A stretch of DNA of 64,000 bases, taken from the NCBI RefSeq assembly GCF_022180385.2, contig NZ_BQME02000002.1, positions 62,001 through 126,000 on the forward strand, in the 5' to 3' direction. The DNA is from Paenibacillus sp. L3-i20 (GTDB lineage: Bacteria > Bacillota > Bacilli > Paenibacillales > Paenibacillaceae). Within the stretch, counting starts at the first letter, position 1. Every line of letters begins with the position of its first letter. The notes under the pieces were generated by a model. The model made no database searches. It was not told the origin of the DNA and saw nothing but the letters and a program-made list of their open reading frames with translations. The translations under genes were made by a program, and so were the position numbers. This document shows, piece by piece, positions 44,119-52,840 of the stretch.

Positions 44119-45576
44119 ATGAACATTTCTACTAATCAGAGCTTGCGCAAGGCAGTTATTATTGGAGGCAGTATGGCAGGATTATTAACTGCAAGGGTAA
44201 TTTCAGACTATTTCGAAGAAGTATTAATTATAGAAAAGGATAAACTTCCGAGTGGCCCCAATTATCGAAGTGGTGTTCCACAAGCTTTTCACCCCCATCG
44301 TGTGTTGCCGCGTGGGAAAATAATTTTTGAACAATTGTTTCCTGGTTACACGGATGATTTGCTTGCTCAGGGAGCTTTTTTGCGCGAGAACAAAGGAATA
44401 AAGTTGCATTTTCCTTACGGTAGTTTAGAAGTTCCTGATGAGAGGGATGCGGGATGTAGTCGAGCATTACTGGAGTGGGTTATTCGTAGCCGTGTTGAGC
44501 AGATTCCAAATGTTCGATTTATTACTAACCATGAAGTGATAGGTTTGGCAGCTGCTGCTGATGAGAGAATCATTACTGGTATCCATATTCGGGATAGAGG
44601 AGATTTAGGGAGTGAACAGCAAACTACGCTTATCGCCGATATGGTTATTGATACTAGCGGACGTTCCTCCAAGCTGGGTCAATGGTTACAAAATATTGGC
44701 TATGAGCTACCAGAGCAAGAACGACTTAAGGTATCACTCGGATACAGTACCCGCCATTATAAAATTCCGGAGAATATAGAAAGCAAATGGAGTACAATTC
44801 TTATTGAGGGTGAACAAAACAAAGGAAAAGGATCGGGTGTATTTGCACCGATTGAAAATAATGTTGCCGAGGTTGCACTGTTACGTATTGGAGGAGATTC
44901 CTATCCAACAACGAATAGTTCAGAGTATGAACAAGAGGTTGACAACCTTTGGGACTCATCAATCGCAGAGGTGTTACGTGATCTAGAGCCAAGTGGAGCA
45001 CCCCGTGGTTTCCGTGTGTCTGAATGTATTCGCAATCACTTTGAACAAATGACAAATTGGCCATCAGGTCTGTTAGTTTTGGGAGATGCCTTGTGCAATT
45101 TTGATCCTGTTTATGGTCAAGGCATGACAGTGGCTGCTATGGAAGCTGAACAATTAGCTGTTTGTTTACAAGAGCAACGTAATCATCCTCAGGATAACTT
45201 TGAGCGACAAGTACTCGTGGAGTTGCAAAGAGTAGTGGAACCAGCTTGGTGGTTAATAACGGTTTCTGATCTGCGTTTCAGTGGGGTAGAGTATACGGGT
45301 CCGTTTTCAACAAAAGGGATTGCGTTTGCCCAACAATATTTTGATTTATATTTAAAACAAACAATCGGGCAAAGTAATATGGAGTTGTTTGAAAAATATA
45401 TGATGATGACAGGGTTGCTTACTTCACCAAGAGAGATCATCAATCCGGAAATGATTGCTGCGATTATTGTAGGTGATACTTCTCAAGAAGGTATTCAATT
45501 TAAAGCTAAATGGCTTGGGGACAATGGAGAAATAACGGAGTCCTTTTTGCATGAAATAATTCCAACATTTACTTAA
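44119..45576 (+). CDS. FAD-dependent monooxygenase/oxidoreductase
   Basis: The 485-residue flavoprotein starts with a Rossmann FAD-binding loop, AVIIGGSMAGLLTA, ending in LIIEKD. The second FAD motif GLLVLGDALCNFDPVYGQGM is typical of group A aromatic hydroxylase and epoxidase relatives. No signal peptide or substrate domain is recognised. The purine tract AGGGGGAG lies directly against the ATG at 44119, unusually close; an ATT at 44125 would be better spaced. It is controlled by the TetR operator upstream and is followed by the TetR gene, a layout common for detoxification or antibiotic-modifying enzymes. The substrate is unknown. Confidence 0.82.
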   Translation: MNISTNQSLRKAVIIGGSMAGLLTARVISDYFEEVLIIEKDKLPSGPNYRSGVPQAFHPHRVLPRGKIIFEQLFPGYTDDLLAQGAFLRENKGIKLHFPYGSLEVPDERDAGCSRALLEWVIRSRVEQIPNVRFITNHEVIGLAAAADERIITGIHIRDRGDLGSEQQTTLIADMVIDTSGRSSKLGQWLQNIGYELPEQERLKVSLGYSTRHYKIPENIESKWSTILIEGEQNKGKGSGVFAPIENNVAEVALLRIGGDSYPTTNSSEYEQEVDNLWDSSIAEVLRDLEPSGAPRGFRVSECIRNHFEQMTNWPSGLLVLGDALCNFDPVYGQGMTVAAMEAEQLAVCLQEQRNHPQDNFERQVLVELQRVVEPAWWLITVSDLRFSGVEYTGPFSTKGIAFAQQYFDLYLKQTIGQSNMELFEKYMMMTGLLTSPREIINPEMIAAIIVGDTSQEGIQFKAKWLGDNGEITESFLHEIIPTFT

Positions 45577-45619
45577 AGTGCGTTACTTACATCGAGATCA
45601 TAAATTAGGGGGAGCAACG

Positions 45620-46222
45620 TTGGCAAGGTTTAATGAAGAGCAATTGCATCAAGTACGTGATGAGCGCAGAGCGCAAATCATGAATGCGGGGCTAAAGGTT
45701 TTTGCTAGAAAAGGTATCGTCGGTACGAAAATGAGCATGATTTCAGAAGAAGCGGGAATTAGCAAAGGATTGCTTTATCTTTATTTCAAATCGAAGGATG
45801 AGCTTTTCATTAGTATTGTCAAAGAAGCGATGGAGAGTGCAATAATTGTAATGGAGGGGTTGTCCAGATTATCTGGATCACCCCTTGATAAAATTAGAGA
45901 AATGACAAGCGCTATATTCAATGAGAGCGATAAAAACTACTTTAGGCTAATTCAACATGCTTATACGTCCGATGAAGTGCCTGATCATGTGAAAACATTA
46001 TTAGATCAATATTCACTGGTCACATTCGTTGACACACTAATGCCTGTATTCGTTGAAGGGCAACAAGCAGGACAACTAATAGAAGAAGATCCTCGAAAGT
46101 TAATCTCAAGTTATCTTTTGGTACTCCAAGGGTTAATGATGATTGATATTGATGAATATAACGTATATGGCTTATCGGAAGTTGATATATTGATGCGAGT
46201 AATAAGTCGGACTGATCTCTGA
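45620..46222 (+). CDS. TetR-family transcriptional regulator
   Basis: The 200-residue regulator has an N-terminal helix-turn-helix of the TetR type: IMNAGLKVFARKGIVGTKMSMISEEAGISKGLLYLYFKS. The C-terminal ligand-binding part is variable. The TTG start at 45620 has AGGGGGAG five bases upstream and is preferred over the open frame from 45578. It probably represses its own operon through the palindrome at 44084-44102 and releases it when a substrate of the monooxygenase binds. Confidence 0.87.
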   Translation: MARFNEEQLHQVRDERRAQIMNAGLKVFARKGIVGTKMSMISEEAGISKGLLYLYFKSKDELFISIVKEAMESAIIVMEGLSRLSGSPLDKIREMTSAIFNESDKNYFRLIQHAYTSDEVPDHVKTLLDQYSLVTFVDTLMPVFVEGQQAGQLIEEDPRKLISSYLLVLQGLMMIDIDEYNVYGLSEVDILMRVISRTDL

Positions 46223-46423
46223 CTAATGATTTTCTTAAGAAATATCTATTTGAAAAGCGCAAAGTCTAGTTCCAGATTAACACTCTGAAGGATGGCTCTG
46301 TTGCATAAAATAAATATTTTTAAATGTTACTTATAGTCAACAGACTAATGCAATATTAGGAGATATTCTATAATTACGAAATATCATTACATGCTTATTA
46401 ATATTACAAAAGGAGGTGTTATT

Positions 46424-46570
46424 TTGGCAAATAGACCTTGTAGTAACGGTTCTTATTGTACATCTACTCCATGCTACAATGCAGGAAATCCTGGGAAATA
46501 TGCGGTTTCTTTTTATTACTCTGGCACAGATTGTTCGACGTTAACAGAAAACCATATTTGCATTTGCTAG
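46424..46570 (+). CDS. Cysteine-rich small peptide, 48 aa
   Basis: A TTG start at 46424 has a strong AGGAGGTG ribosome site with 5-base spacing. The peptide has six cysteines (6, 12, 17, 37, 46, 48), many Ser, Thr and Asn, and ends in CSTLTENHICIC. The ending is faintly like the mersacidin-type lipid II-binding end (CTLTSECIC), but no leader peptide or lanthionine enzyme is seen. Disulfide-bonded peptide, RiPP precursor or chance frame are all possible. An in-frame ATG at 46391 would add 11 residues but has no ribosome site. It sits beside the IS3 remnant. Confidence 0.55.
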   Translation: MANRPCSNGSYCTSTPCYNAGNPGKYAVSFYYSGTDCSTLTENHICIC

Positions 46571-46667
46571 CACTAGCGTTGCATAAACATTGCGAAAAAA
46601 AGTTTAGAATTTCTATATAATTGTATTTAATCCAGAAATCAAAATGGTTGAGCACCGCTTAAGTGAA

Positions 46668-46885
46668 GTAACCCCAAATAGTTAGACAGGTTATTTTATT
46701 AGGATATTTTCTAGGAATGAGTCCGGTACAGTACCGGATTCATTCCTTTTAATTTTGCCTTTATGCGCTTGTGATTGTAATAATCGATATATGTTGTTAA
46801 TTCCTGCTGAATACCCTTTATAATGCTTTATTTGGGTTAACAATTCATCCAATCCACATCCGTCATAATCCTGCTAATTATGGGG
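46668..46885 (-). pseudogene. IS3-family transposase remnant with an IS end
   Basis: On the minus strand, 46711 to about 46835 translates to the C terminus of an IS3/IS150-type integrase, ITTY-like [18 protein letters not shown] then [12 protein letters not shown] and a stop. A frameshift occurs near 46817, where HYKG in one frame continues as GIQQEL in another. Only the final ~55 codons remain. CCCCAAATAGTTAGACAGG at 46672-46690 resembles an IS3-family terminal repeat just past the stop, as expected. The element is dead; the rest has been lost. Confidence 0.72.
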
Positions 46886-46968
46886 GATATTAACGAATAG
46901 TGAGTAGCATAATCCCGTTTGGTCACGGACAGAAGGGACATTTCAACAGAGAACGGAGCACGGATTGG

Positions 46969-47823
46969 ATGAAGCTGTTTTGTAAAAGAAAAATGAACAA
47001 GTGGAATGTTAGAACACTATGTTATGCAATCCTTTGTGTTAGTTGTATTACGACATCGTTCAGTATGAGCCAGCAGATATTTGCTGCAAAGGTGGATGAC
47101 ACTGCAAGGAGTGGCACTTCGCGTACTCTCGCTATCGTAATTGACGATTTCGGCAATGGAATGACAGGTACAGAAGAGATGCTGAAGCTGCCAATCAAAT
47201 TTACTGTCGCTGTCATGCCATTTATGCCAACTACAAAGCATGATGCTGAAGCGGCATATAAACTTGGACATGATGTCATCGTTCATATGCCCATGGAGCC
47301 CAACAAAGGTTTAAAATCTTGGTTAGGTCCAGGAGCAATTACGGCGGATCTAAGTAATGCAGAGATTAGAAAAAGGGTAGAGGACGCCATTGATGATGTT
47401 CCTCATGCAATCGGAATGAACAATCATATGGGCTCCAAAATTACAGCAGACGAAAGAATTATGCGAATCGTACTTACTGTGTGCAAGGAGCGGGGCATGT
47501 TTTATTTAGATAGCAAAACAACGCCAAAAACAGTCGTTCCAAAAATTGCACAAGAACTAGGAGTGCCTACTCTTGGAAACAATGTTTTTTTGGATGATGT
47601 TTATACGGAACAACATATCTCGAAGCAATTTAATCTGGTCAGAAAACATTTAGAAACTCATGATAGCTGTGTTACTATTGGTCACGTTGGGCCACCAGGG
47701 AAAAAGACAGCATCGGTGTTATTGCAATCCATTCCAGAAATGCGGTCGGTAGCCCACTTCGTTAAATTGTCTGATTTAGTTCGTTCTTCAATGATTGATC
47801 CATTTATATTGCCGAATCCCTGA
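46969..47823 (+). CDS. Divergent polysaccharide deacetylase (YibQ-like)
   Basis: The protein of about 284 residues has an N-terminal signal segment and then LAIVIDDFGNGMTGTEEML, the start of divergent polysaccharide deacetylase domains. GHDVIVHMPMEP and GMNNHMGSKIT hold the His and Asp residues. The family is related to NodB-type deacetylases, but its activity is poorly known. The start is uncertain: ATG 46969 precedes the signal peptide directly, while GTG 46900 would add 23 residues. The 3' end overlaps the convergent cwlD gene by 36 bases. Confidence 0.82.
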   Translation: MKLFCKRKMNKWNVRTLCYAILCVSCITTSFSMSQQIFAAKVDDTARSGTSRTLAIVIDDFGNGMTGTEEMLKLPIKFTVAVMPFMPTTKHDAEAAYKLGHDVIVHMPMEPNKGLKSWLGPGAITADLSNAEIRKRVEDAIDDVPHAIGMNNHMGSKITADERIMRIVLTVCKERGMFYLDSKTTPKTVVPKIAQELGVPTLGNNVFLDDVYTEQHISKQFNLVRKHLETHDSCVTIGHVGPPGKKTASVLLQSIPEMRSVAHFVKLSDLVRSSMIDPFILPNP

Positions 47824-48504
47824 TGCTATGGCTTTTGCAATGTCTAATTGGCGACGAGAATCGGATAACATGGTTCTATCTTCTACATTAGTAATAAAGC
47901 CCATTTCCACGATGACAGAAGGCTGCTCTACACGTCTTAACAAATAGAACGGGTTTCCAGGTTTGGGAAGAGCAGTTGTAGACTGTTGGCGATTTAAAGC
48001 ATCTTGTATGCAAAATGCCAGCAATGCACTTTCACCAGACTCTTGATGCAATACAAGCGGACCTCTTCTTGATTTGTTTTTGGCTGCATTGACATGAAGA
48101 CTAACGAGCAGCTCGCTCTCAATTTCTTCGGTGAGCTGCCTTCTCTGTGACAGATCTTTACGATGTCTAGACTTTGAAAGATGCCAACGGTTATCATCAC
48201 TTAATGCATAGTCGTCCGTTCGATTCATAATAGCTGGAATGCCTTGGCTACTTAGCAGCACATACAACTTACCTGCAATGGCAAGGTTAATATCTTTTTC
48301 GAGTAAATCCCCATGAGAGGCCCCGCCATCAATACCGCCATGACCAACATCGATAATGACTGTCGTATGAGGAAGCGCCCAATTTTGATCATCATCCCTA
48401 GGTGATTCCGCTGTTCCAGCGATACGATCTGCCTGTACAGACGATGCCGCAGTTAATCCAAGTACACACATACAAATGCAGCATAAGATCCATTTTTGAA
48501 ACAT
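47788..48504 (-). CDS. cwlD: N-acetylmuramoyl-L-alanine amidase, CwlD type
   Basis: The 238-residue exported amidase has a signal peptide (1-25) and an Amidase_3 domain. IIDVGHGGIDGGA holds the first zinc His, EKDINLAIA the zinc Glu, SLHVNAA the third ligand, and VIVEMGFITN the catalytic Glu. Length and order match CwlD, which cleaves stem peptides from spore cortex during sporulation to make muramic-delta-lactam, needed for germination. It is a single gene on the minus strand, overlapping the YibQ-like gene. It could be another amidase of the family, but the CwlD call is most likely. Confidence 0.83.
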   Translation of the reverse strand: MFQKWILCCICMCVLGLTAASSVQADRIAGTAESPRDDDQNWALPHTTVIIDVGHGGIDGGASHGDLLEKDINLAIAGKLYVLLSSQGIPAIMNRTDDYALSDDNRWHLSKSRHRKDLSQRRQLTEEIESELLVSLHVNAAKNKSRRGPLVLHQESGESALLAFCIQDALNRQQSTTALPKPGNPFYLLRRVEQPSVIVEMGFITNVEDRTMLSDSRRQLDIAKAIASGIRQYKWINH

Positions 48505-48654
48505 ATGTTCAGCCCTTTCGCCTGTTGTTACAACTTGCTTCAGAGTTCTTCATCTTTCTTTAGCGTGGCTGTTCTGAGGAAAACTCATACATGATTATGT
48601 GCCAAAAGAAAGGGGCATGCTTTAGGTAAGAGAAAAAGGTGGAGGGTGATTCAA

Positions 48655-48849
48655 ATGGCTGGAGGAAATGATTTGGTGAAATATATGACGGAGCAACTTG
48701 TACAATATATGGAGACACCTGCTGACGAACGTAAGCAAGCAAAAAGGTCAGCCAAAGCGGCAAGGGAGCCATGGCTGACGCGTTGGTTTGGATGGGGGCC
48801 TGTAAGCTTTATATTGTGGTGGAGAGGTCGAGATCAGCGTCAACGATAG
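48655..48849 (+). CDS. yqzE: YqzE family protein
   Basis: The 64-residue protein matches YqzE in the pattern LVKYMTEQLVQYMETPADER, then EPWLTRWFGWGPVSF, then a basic tail. YqzE lies downstream of the comG genes in B. subtilis and its function is unknown. ATG 48655 has GGAGGGTGA about 6 bases upstream. Its last 10 bases overlap the convergent gene at 48840. Here it is a single gene without comG genes nearby. Confidence 0.8.
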   Translation: MAGGNDLVKYMTEQLVQYMETPADERKQAKRSAKAAREPWLTRWFGWGPVSFILWWRGRDQRQR

Positions 48850-49739
48850 AAGCTGCCCAATTCTGTTAATAGTGCAATGGGAATATAACGGCGATCTACG
48901 CTATCCTCGTCAGTGTCGAGAGCAACGAATAGTTCGCCGTTTTCCCACTGATCATAACCAACAACAGACCAAACAGAACGATAATTATTTTCATCTACTT
49001 CATATGTGTAACGCAGCTGTTCCTTCTTTTTGACGGCAGTTAAAATAGAAGTAAAATCATTGTCTTTTATAGCAATCGGCTGCTTGCTAATCCAGGGCAT
49101 TCTTCCATAAGGGTCGAATGAGGAGATGGTTCTATGTTGAATTAATTTGGCATGGGTTGAATTCAATCCATGTCTATTCGAATTTTTTTGGGTAGTCGCA
49201 GACTTGTCCCATTTATCCTCATCAAAAGGGAAATACTCCCCTGAGTTAGCATCCGTGTAATGGGTTGCTTTTTTGGACGTTATTCGCCATGCCGCTTGTA
49301 GAGGATGTACGTAAACCATTTCGGTTTGACTTGGTTTATTTATAAGTTCAAGCTGCAACAAAGAGAGCTGCAGCGATTGTTCATTAAATAAAGGGTATTC
49401 CCCAGTTCCATATTCTCCTAGTTCAAGACCTCCTTCTTCCGTCGCATTAACGACCAAATAACCGAGAATCTTTTTATTTTTCGTAAGCAACACTAGCCAG
49501 CTGTGAGTTCCAGGTCCGAGGGGTGTGATGTTAAGTTCTGCCGATTTCCAATCGGAGTATTGCACCTTGGACGCTAGTTCGCTCACCCAAGTCTGGGCTT
49601 GCTGCTCAATTTTTGATTCATTAGATACATTGTTCTCTGGCTCTGAAAGTGCAAAAACTGAAACGACATTTGAACTAGCAGCCAATAGTATAGCAGCGAA
49701 TAGCGCTATAGTAGTGCGTTTTATCCATCTTTTTCGCAA
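48840..49739 (-). CDS. Secreted hypothetical protein, 299 aa
   Basis: The protein has a clear signal peptide (about 1-31, ending near VFA) and no membrane segment afterwards. The mature part is rich in Ser, Glu, Tyr and Trp. Motifs such as LGPGTHSWLVLL and WSVVGYDQWENGELFVALD belong to no family I recognise. A TTG start at 49739 has GAGGTGAT upstream. It is probably exported and soluble, or held by the wall. Confidence 0.7.
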   Translation of the reverse strand: MRKRWIKRTTIALFAAILLAASSNVVSVFALSEPENNVSNESKIEQQAQTWVSELASKVQYSDWKSAELNITPLGPGTHSWLVLLTKNKKILGYLVVNATEEGGLELGEYGTGEYPLFNEQSLQLSLLQLELINKPSQTEMVYVHPLQAAWRITSKKATHYTDANSGEYFPFDEDKWDKSATTQKNSNRHGLNSTHAKLIQHRTISSFDPYGRMPWISKQPIAIKDNDFTSILTAVKKKEQLRYTYEVDENNYRSVWSVVGYDQWENGELFVALDTDEDSVDRRYIPIALLTELGSFYR

Positions 49740-49863
49740 ATGGTATCACCTCACTTACATTGTAGTGGATAGGTTCTAAGAAGACTGTTACAACCTGTCG
49801 GCATAACGGAGTCGTAATTGCACCTTTTTTTGCCGTAAAGATGCGATTCCCGTCAAATGGTAT

Positions 49864-50805
49864 TCAATCAATGCCTTCCAGATGGAAAATGCCGCAGTTA
49901 ATGGCGGAAGCCGTCACTCGCGGCTCGTATTGCCAGCGGATTTCGGCTTGGCGTTGCTCGTATTGCTCCGCAATACGTGGTTTGTTCTCTTCTAAAGCAT
50001 GTTCCAATAGTGGAGCATAATACGTGTCTATCCGATCCATTTCTTCCTGTAGACGTTTGGTCGCATCTACAGCCCAATTGTAATCATACGTTTTTAATTT
50101 CCGATCTAATGTTTGCTCGACAATTAGCATCGCCTTATTAAAGGAAATTCCCGTTTTCGCTACATGAATGTTGGCTGGAAGTCTAGGTGTCAGCTTCGTA
50201 GTCATTAATCGATCGTGAAAATTGTCAACACAGTGACCCGTCACAAGTGAAACGCCAAAGCTGTGAATTTCTTCTCGTTTCCGATCACAAGCGAATTCGA
50301 TACGCATATTGACCCCTAACCATGCTGTATACGGTGTAGATTGGAATGGATTACTTCCGCGTTTATCAGGTTCTTGAAATAAATAAACAAAGCTGCCTTT
50401 AGATTTTGCTGCACCGAATAGCTGATCTAGTTTACGTGAACCAAAGTATAAATCTTCCCGAGGAATTCTAACTGGCGCAATAATGTTGCTGTTAATAAAG
50501 CCGAACGATCTTGATAGGGCAGCATCAACCGCATTCGCGTTAGGATCTTTTGCTTCCTGTACACTTGCTTGCAACGTTTGTTGTGTATCGTACCGTTCCT
50601 TATCTGTTACGAATAGAAAGGTCATCGTCTCTGGTTCAGTTCCTACACGATCGACGAAGCTCCAGTAGTAAGGTCTATTTGTTAATTCGCGGTCTGCATT
50701 AGGTGACAGCTTAACAGTGAAGTGAGCAGGTGACTTCTCAATGATGGAGCATTCTGTTGCTTCTAGGTAGCGGTTTACAAATTTATGCACTTGCTTCTCG
50801 TTCAT
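49864..50805 (-). CDS. yqhG: YqhG family protein
   Basis: The 313-residue soluble protein resembles B. subtilis YqhG, which lies next to the YqhH helicase as it does here. It starts MNEKQVHKFVNRYLEATECS and has conserved RIPREDLYFGSRKLDQLFGAAKSKG. Its function is unknown. The ATG overlaps the end of the helicase gene by four bases (ATGA), so the two are translated together. A link to the helicase function is likely but untested. Confidence 0.82.
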   Translation of the reverse strand: MNEKQVHKFVNRYLEATECSIIEKSPAHFTVKLSPNADRELTNRPYYWSFVDRVGTEPETMTFLFVTDKERYDTQQTLQASVQEAKDPNANAVDAALSRSFGFINSNIIAPVRIPREDLYFGSRKLDQLFGAAKSKGSFVYLFQEPDKRGSNPFQSTPYTAWLGVNMRIEFACDRKREEIHSFGVSLVTGHCVDNFHDRLMTTKLTPRLPANIHVAKTGISFNKAMLIVEQTLDRKLKTYDYNWAVDATKRLQEEMDRIDTYYAPLLEHALEENKPRIAEQYEQRQAEIRWQYEPRVTASAINCGIFHLEGID

Positions 50806-52622
50806 AGTTGTACCTCCACGGTATGTCCAAGTTGATCTGTCTTAATGAGTAGGTCAGGTCCATTAGTTAATGGGTTGATTGTAGATTTCACTTCTTCACG
50901 TACTTGGCTTAAGGAACTGCCTAATTGATTTAACTGCCTCTCAAGATCTTGTTCATTACCAGATTCAAGAAGGGCGCGTGCAAGTCGTTTTTCGATGGAA
51001 TCGCCGCCTTCAAACCGTTCCAATATATGATCCAGTTCTCCAATGACGAGCTCAAAGAGATTGATTTTTTCATGCAAAAGACTGACAATATGTTCTTCAA
51101 TCGTGCCCAGCGTGCATAAATTGTAGATACGGACATCCTCGGTTTGACCAAGCCTGTGTACACGGCCAATTCGCTGTTCTACTCGCATCGGGTTCCAAGG
51201 CAAATCAAAGTTGATCATATGGTGGCAGAACTGAAGATTGATGCCTTCACCTCCTGCTTCTGTTGCGATGAGCACCTGTGCACGGCCGCGGAACAGATCC
51301 ATCATCCAATCTTTTTTACCGCGATTCATGCCACCTCGATAAGGAACTGCAATGATGTCTTGTGCTCGAAAAAATTGCATCAAATATTCTTGCGTCGCGC
51401 GGTATTCTGTAAATATGATGACTTTTTCGTTTACTTCTTTTACAATTTCCATTGCTTTTTCTGCTTTTGTATTCGCTTTGATACTTTTAATTTTCTCTAC
51501 CAGACCCCAAATCTTTGGTCTTAGCGGAGAGTCTTCTTCTGTCTTCTTAAACAAATTGATGAGTGTTAGAAACACAGCATCTCTGCTGCTGCATACTTCC
51601 CGTTGTAACGTAACGAGGGACAACATGCTGCTCATGTCTCCTCCGCTTTCACTATATCGTTCCTTCACAAAGCTAGTTACTGCGTCATAAAGTGCTTTTT
51701 CATCGGTGGAAAGTGCCAAAGGAATATTTTTGACAAATCGTTTCGTAAAATGAATGCCGCCATCGCCGCGTCGATTTCGAATCATAACTGTAGATAGAGC
51801 TTCCTGCAGCTGATCCTCGTTTTTCGGTAGTCGCTTATCAACGACGAAGTTTGCTGCAAAGTCACTTTGCCCTCCAAGCTGACCTGGCTTTAACAAAGTA
51901 ATGAGGTTATAAAGCTCATCGAGATCATTTTGAATAGGTGTTGCCGTAAGAAGTAGACAATATTTTTTACGCAGAAGGGTAGCAAACTGATAATTTGTCG
52001 TTTTTTTATTTTTTAGCTTATGGGCTTCATCAATAATGATGAGATCATAATCGGTCCCAAGTACGCGTTCCCGATGCGGTTCCCGCTTTGCTGTATCAAT
52101 GGAAGCAACAACGACGTCATGACCCCATGTATGTTCTTTCTTTTGTGCGACAGCAGAAATGCCGAATTTGCTATTAAGCTCTCGCACCCATTGTAGAACA
52201 AGCGAAGCAGGAACGAGAATAAGAGCCCTTTTGACGAGCCCGCGCACCATATATTCTTTAAGGACTAAGCCTGCTTCAATTGTTTTGCCAAGTCCGACTT
52301 CATCTGCAAGAATAGCGCGACCGCCCATCTCATGCAGCACTTTACTTGCTGTACCAATCTGATGTGGCATCGGTACAATTGATGGTAACGTGCGAAGACA
52401 TTGCAGTTCTTCAAAGCTATCTACACGCTTCGCCTGCTCTGCTTCTATAGCAAGCTGATAGAGAGTCCAATCATCCCATGGACCATTTCTAGTTAATCGA
52501 CTCTGTAATTCATCAAACCATGAGCGATCTAATTGCAAATCCACATGAGAATGCAATTTGCGCTTCGTAATGGATGAACTGCTCTCAGCAGAGGCAGATT
52601 GCGGTGAACCATCAAATGTCAT
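50802..52622 (-). CDS. yqhH: SNF2-family helicase, YqhH-like
   Basis: The 606-residue protein is an SNF2-type superfamily 2 ATPase. Helicase motif I is DEVGLGKTIEAGLVL, motif II DEAH, motif III TATPIQND, motif V ATEAGGEGINLQ and motif VI QRIGRVHRLGQT. Length and partner match B. subtilis YqhH. SNF2 enzymes move along DNA and remodel protein-DNA complexes; relatives include RapA. The N-terminal ~60 residues are a Ser-rich linker. AGGAGC precedes the ATG. Confidence 0.88.
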   Translation of the reverse strand: MTFDGSPQSASAESSSSITKRKLHSHVDLQLDRSWFDELQSRLTRNGPWDDWTLYQLAIEAEQAKRVDSFEELQCLRTLPSIVPMPHQIGTASKVLHEMGGRAILADEVGLGKTIEAGLVLKEYMVRGLVKRALILVPASLVLQWVRELNSKFGISAVAQKKEHTWGHDVVVASIDTAKREPHRERVLGTDYDLIIIDEAHKLKNKKTTNYQFATLLRKKYCLLLTATPIQNDLDELYNLITLLKPGQLGGQSDFAANFVVDKRLPKNEDQLQEALSTVMIRNRRGDGGIHFTKRFVKNIPLALSTDEKALYDAVTSFVKERYSESGGDMSSMLSLVTLQREVCSSRDAVFLTLINLFKKTEEDSPLRPKIWGLVEKIKSIKANTKAEKAMEIVKEVNEKVIIFTEYRATQEYLMQFFRAQDIIAVPYRGGMNRGKKDWMMDLFRGRAQVLIATEAGGEGINLQFCHHMINFDLPWNPMRVEQRIGRVHRLGQTEDVRIYNLCTLGTIEEHIVSLLHEKINLFELVIGELDHILERFEGGDSIEKRLARALLESGNEQDLERQLNQLGSSLSQVREEVKSTINPLTNGPDLLIKTDQLGHTVEVQL

Positions 52623-52716
52623 AAAAGAGCGCTCCTTTTTGAAAACGAGGGATAAGTTGTCATTAGTATTGCCTTGTTGAGCAATATTAATAAGATGTAG
52701 CTTTTATCACAGCATA

Positions 52717-52764
52717 AATCAATATATGGTATGTTATAATATTTCGAGCAACAATATATTGATA
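52717..52764 (+). promoter_or_regulatory. Paired NrdR boxes around an extended -10 promoter
   Basis: CAATATATGG (52720-52729) and CAATATATTG (52752-52761) match the core of the NrdR box. Their spacing of 32 bp, about three DNA turns, is the usual distance between NrdR sites. TGTTATAAT (52732-52740, an extended -10) lies between them. This predicts repression of nrdJ by NrdR when dATP is plentiful. Confidence 0.75.
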
Positions 52765-52840
52765 TTAATAAGTTTGATCAGATGGTTACAAAGCGGGAAA
52801 GCTTCAATTCATGGACCTATTTTTGGAGGAGTTGATCGGA

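Noticed and set aside
46294..46309. IS6-family terminal repeat (GGCTCTGTTGCATAAA)
   Set aside because: Matches only the first dozen bases of such ends and no second end or transposase is visible; kept as a weak hint, not annotated as an element.
52623..52840. Cobalamin riboswitch before nrdJ
   Set aside because: No B12-box sequence or suitable fold is visible; NrdR boxes explain the region better.
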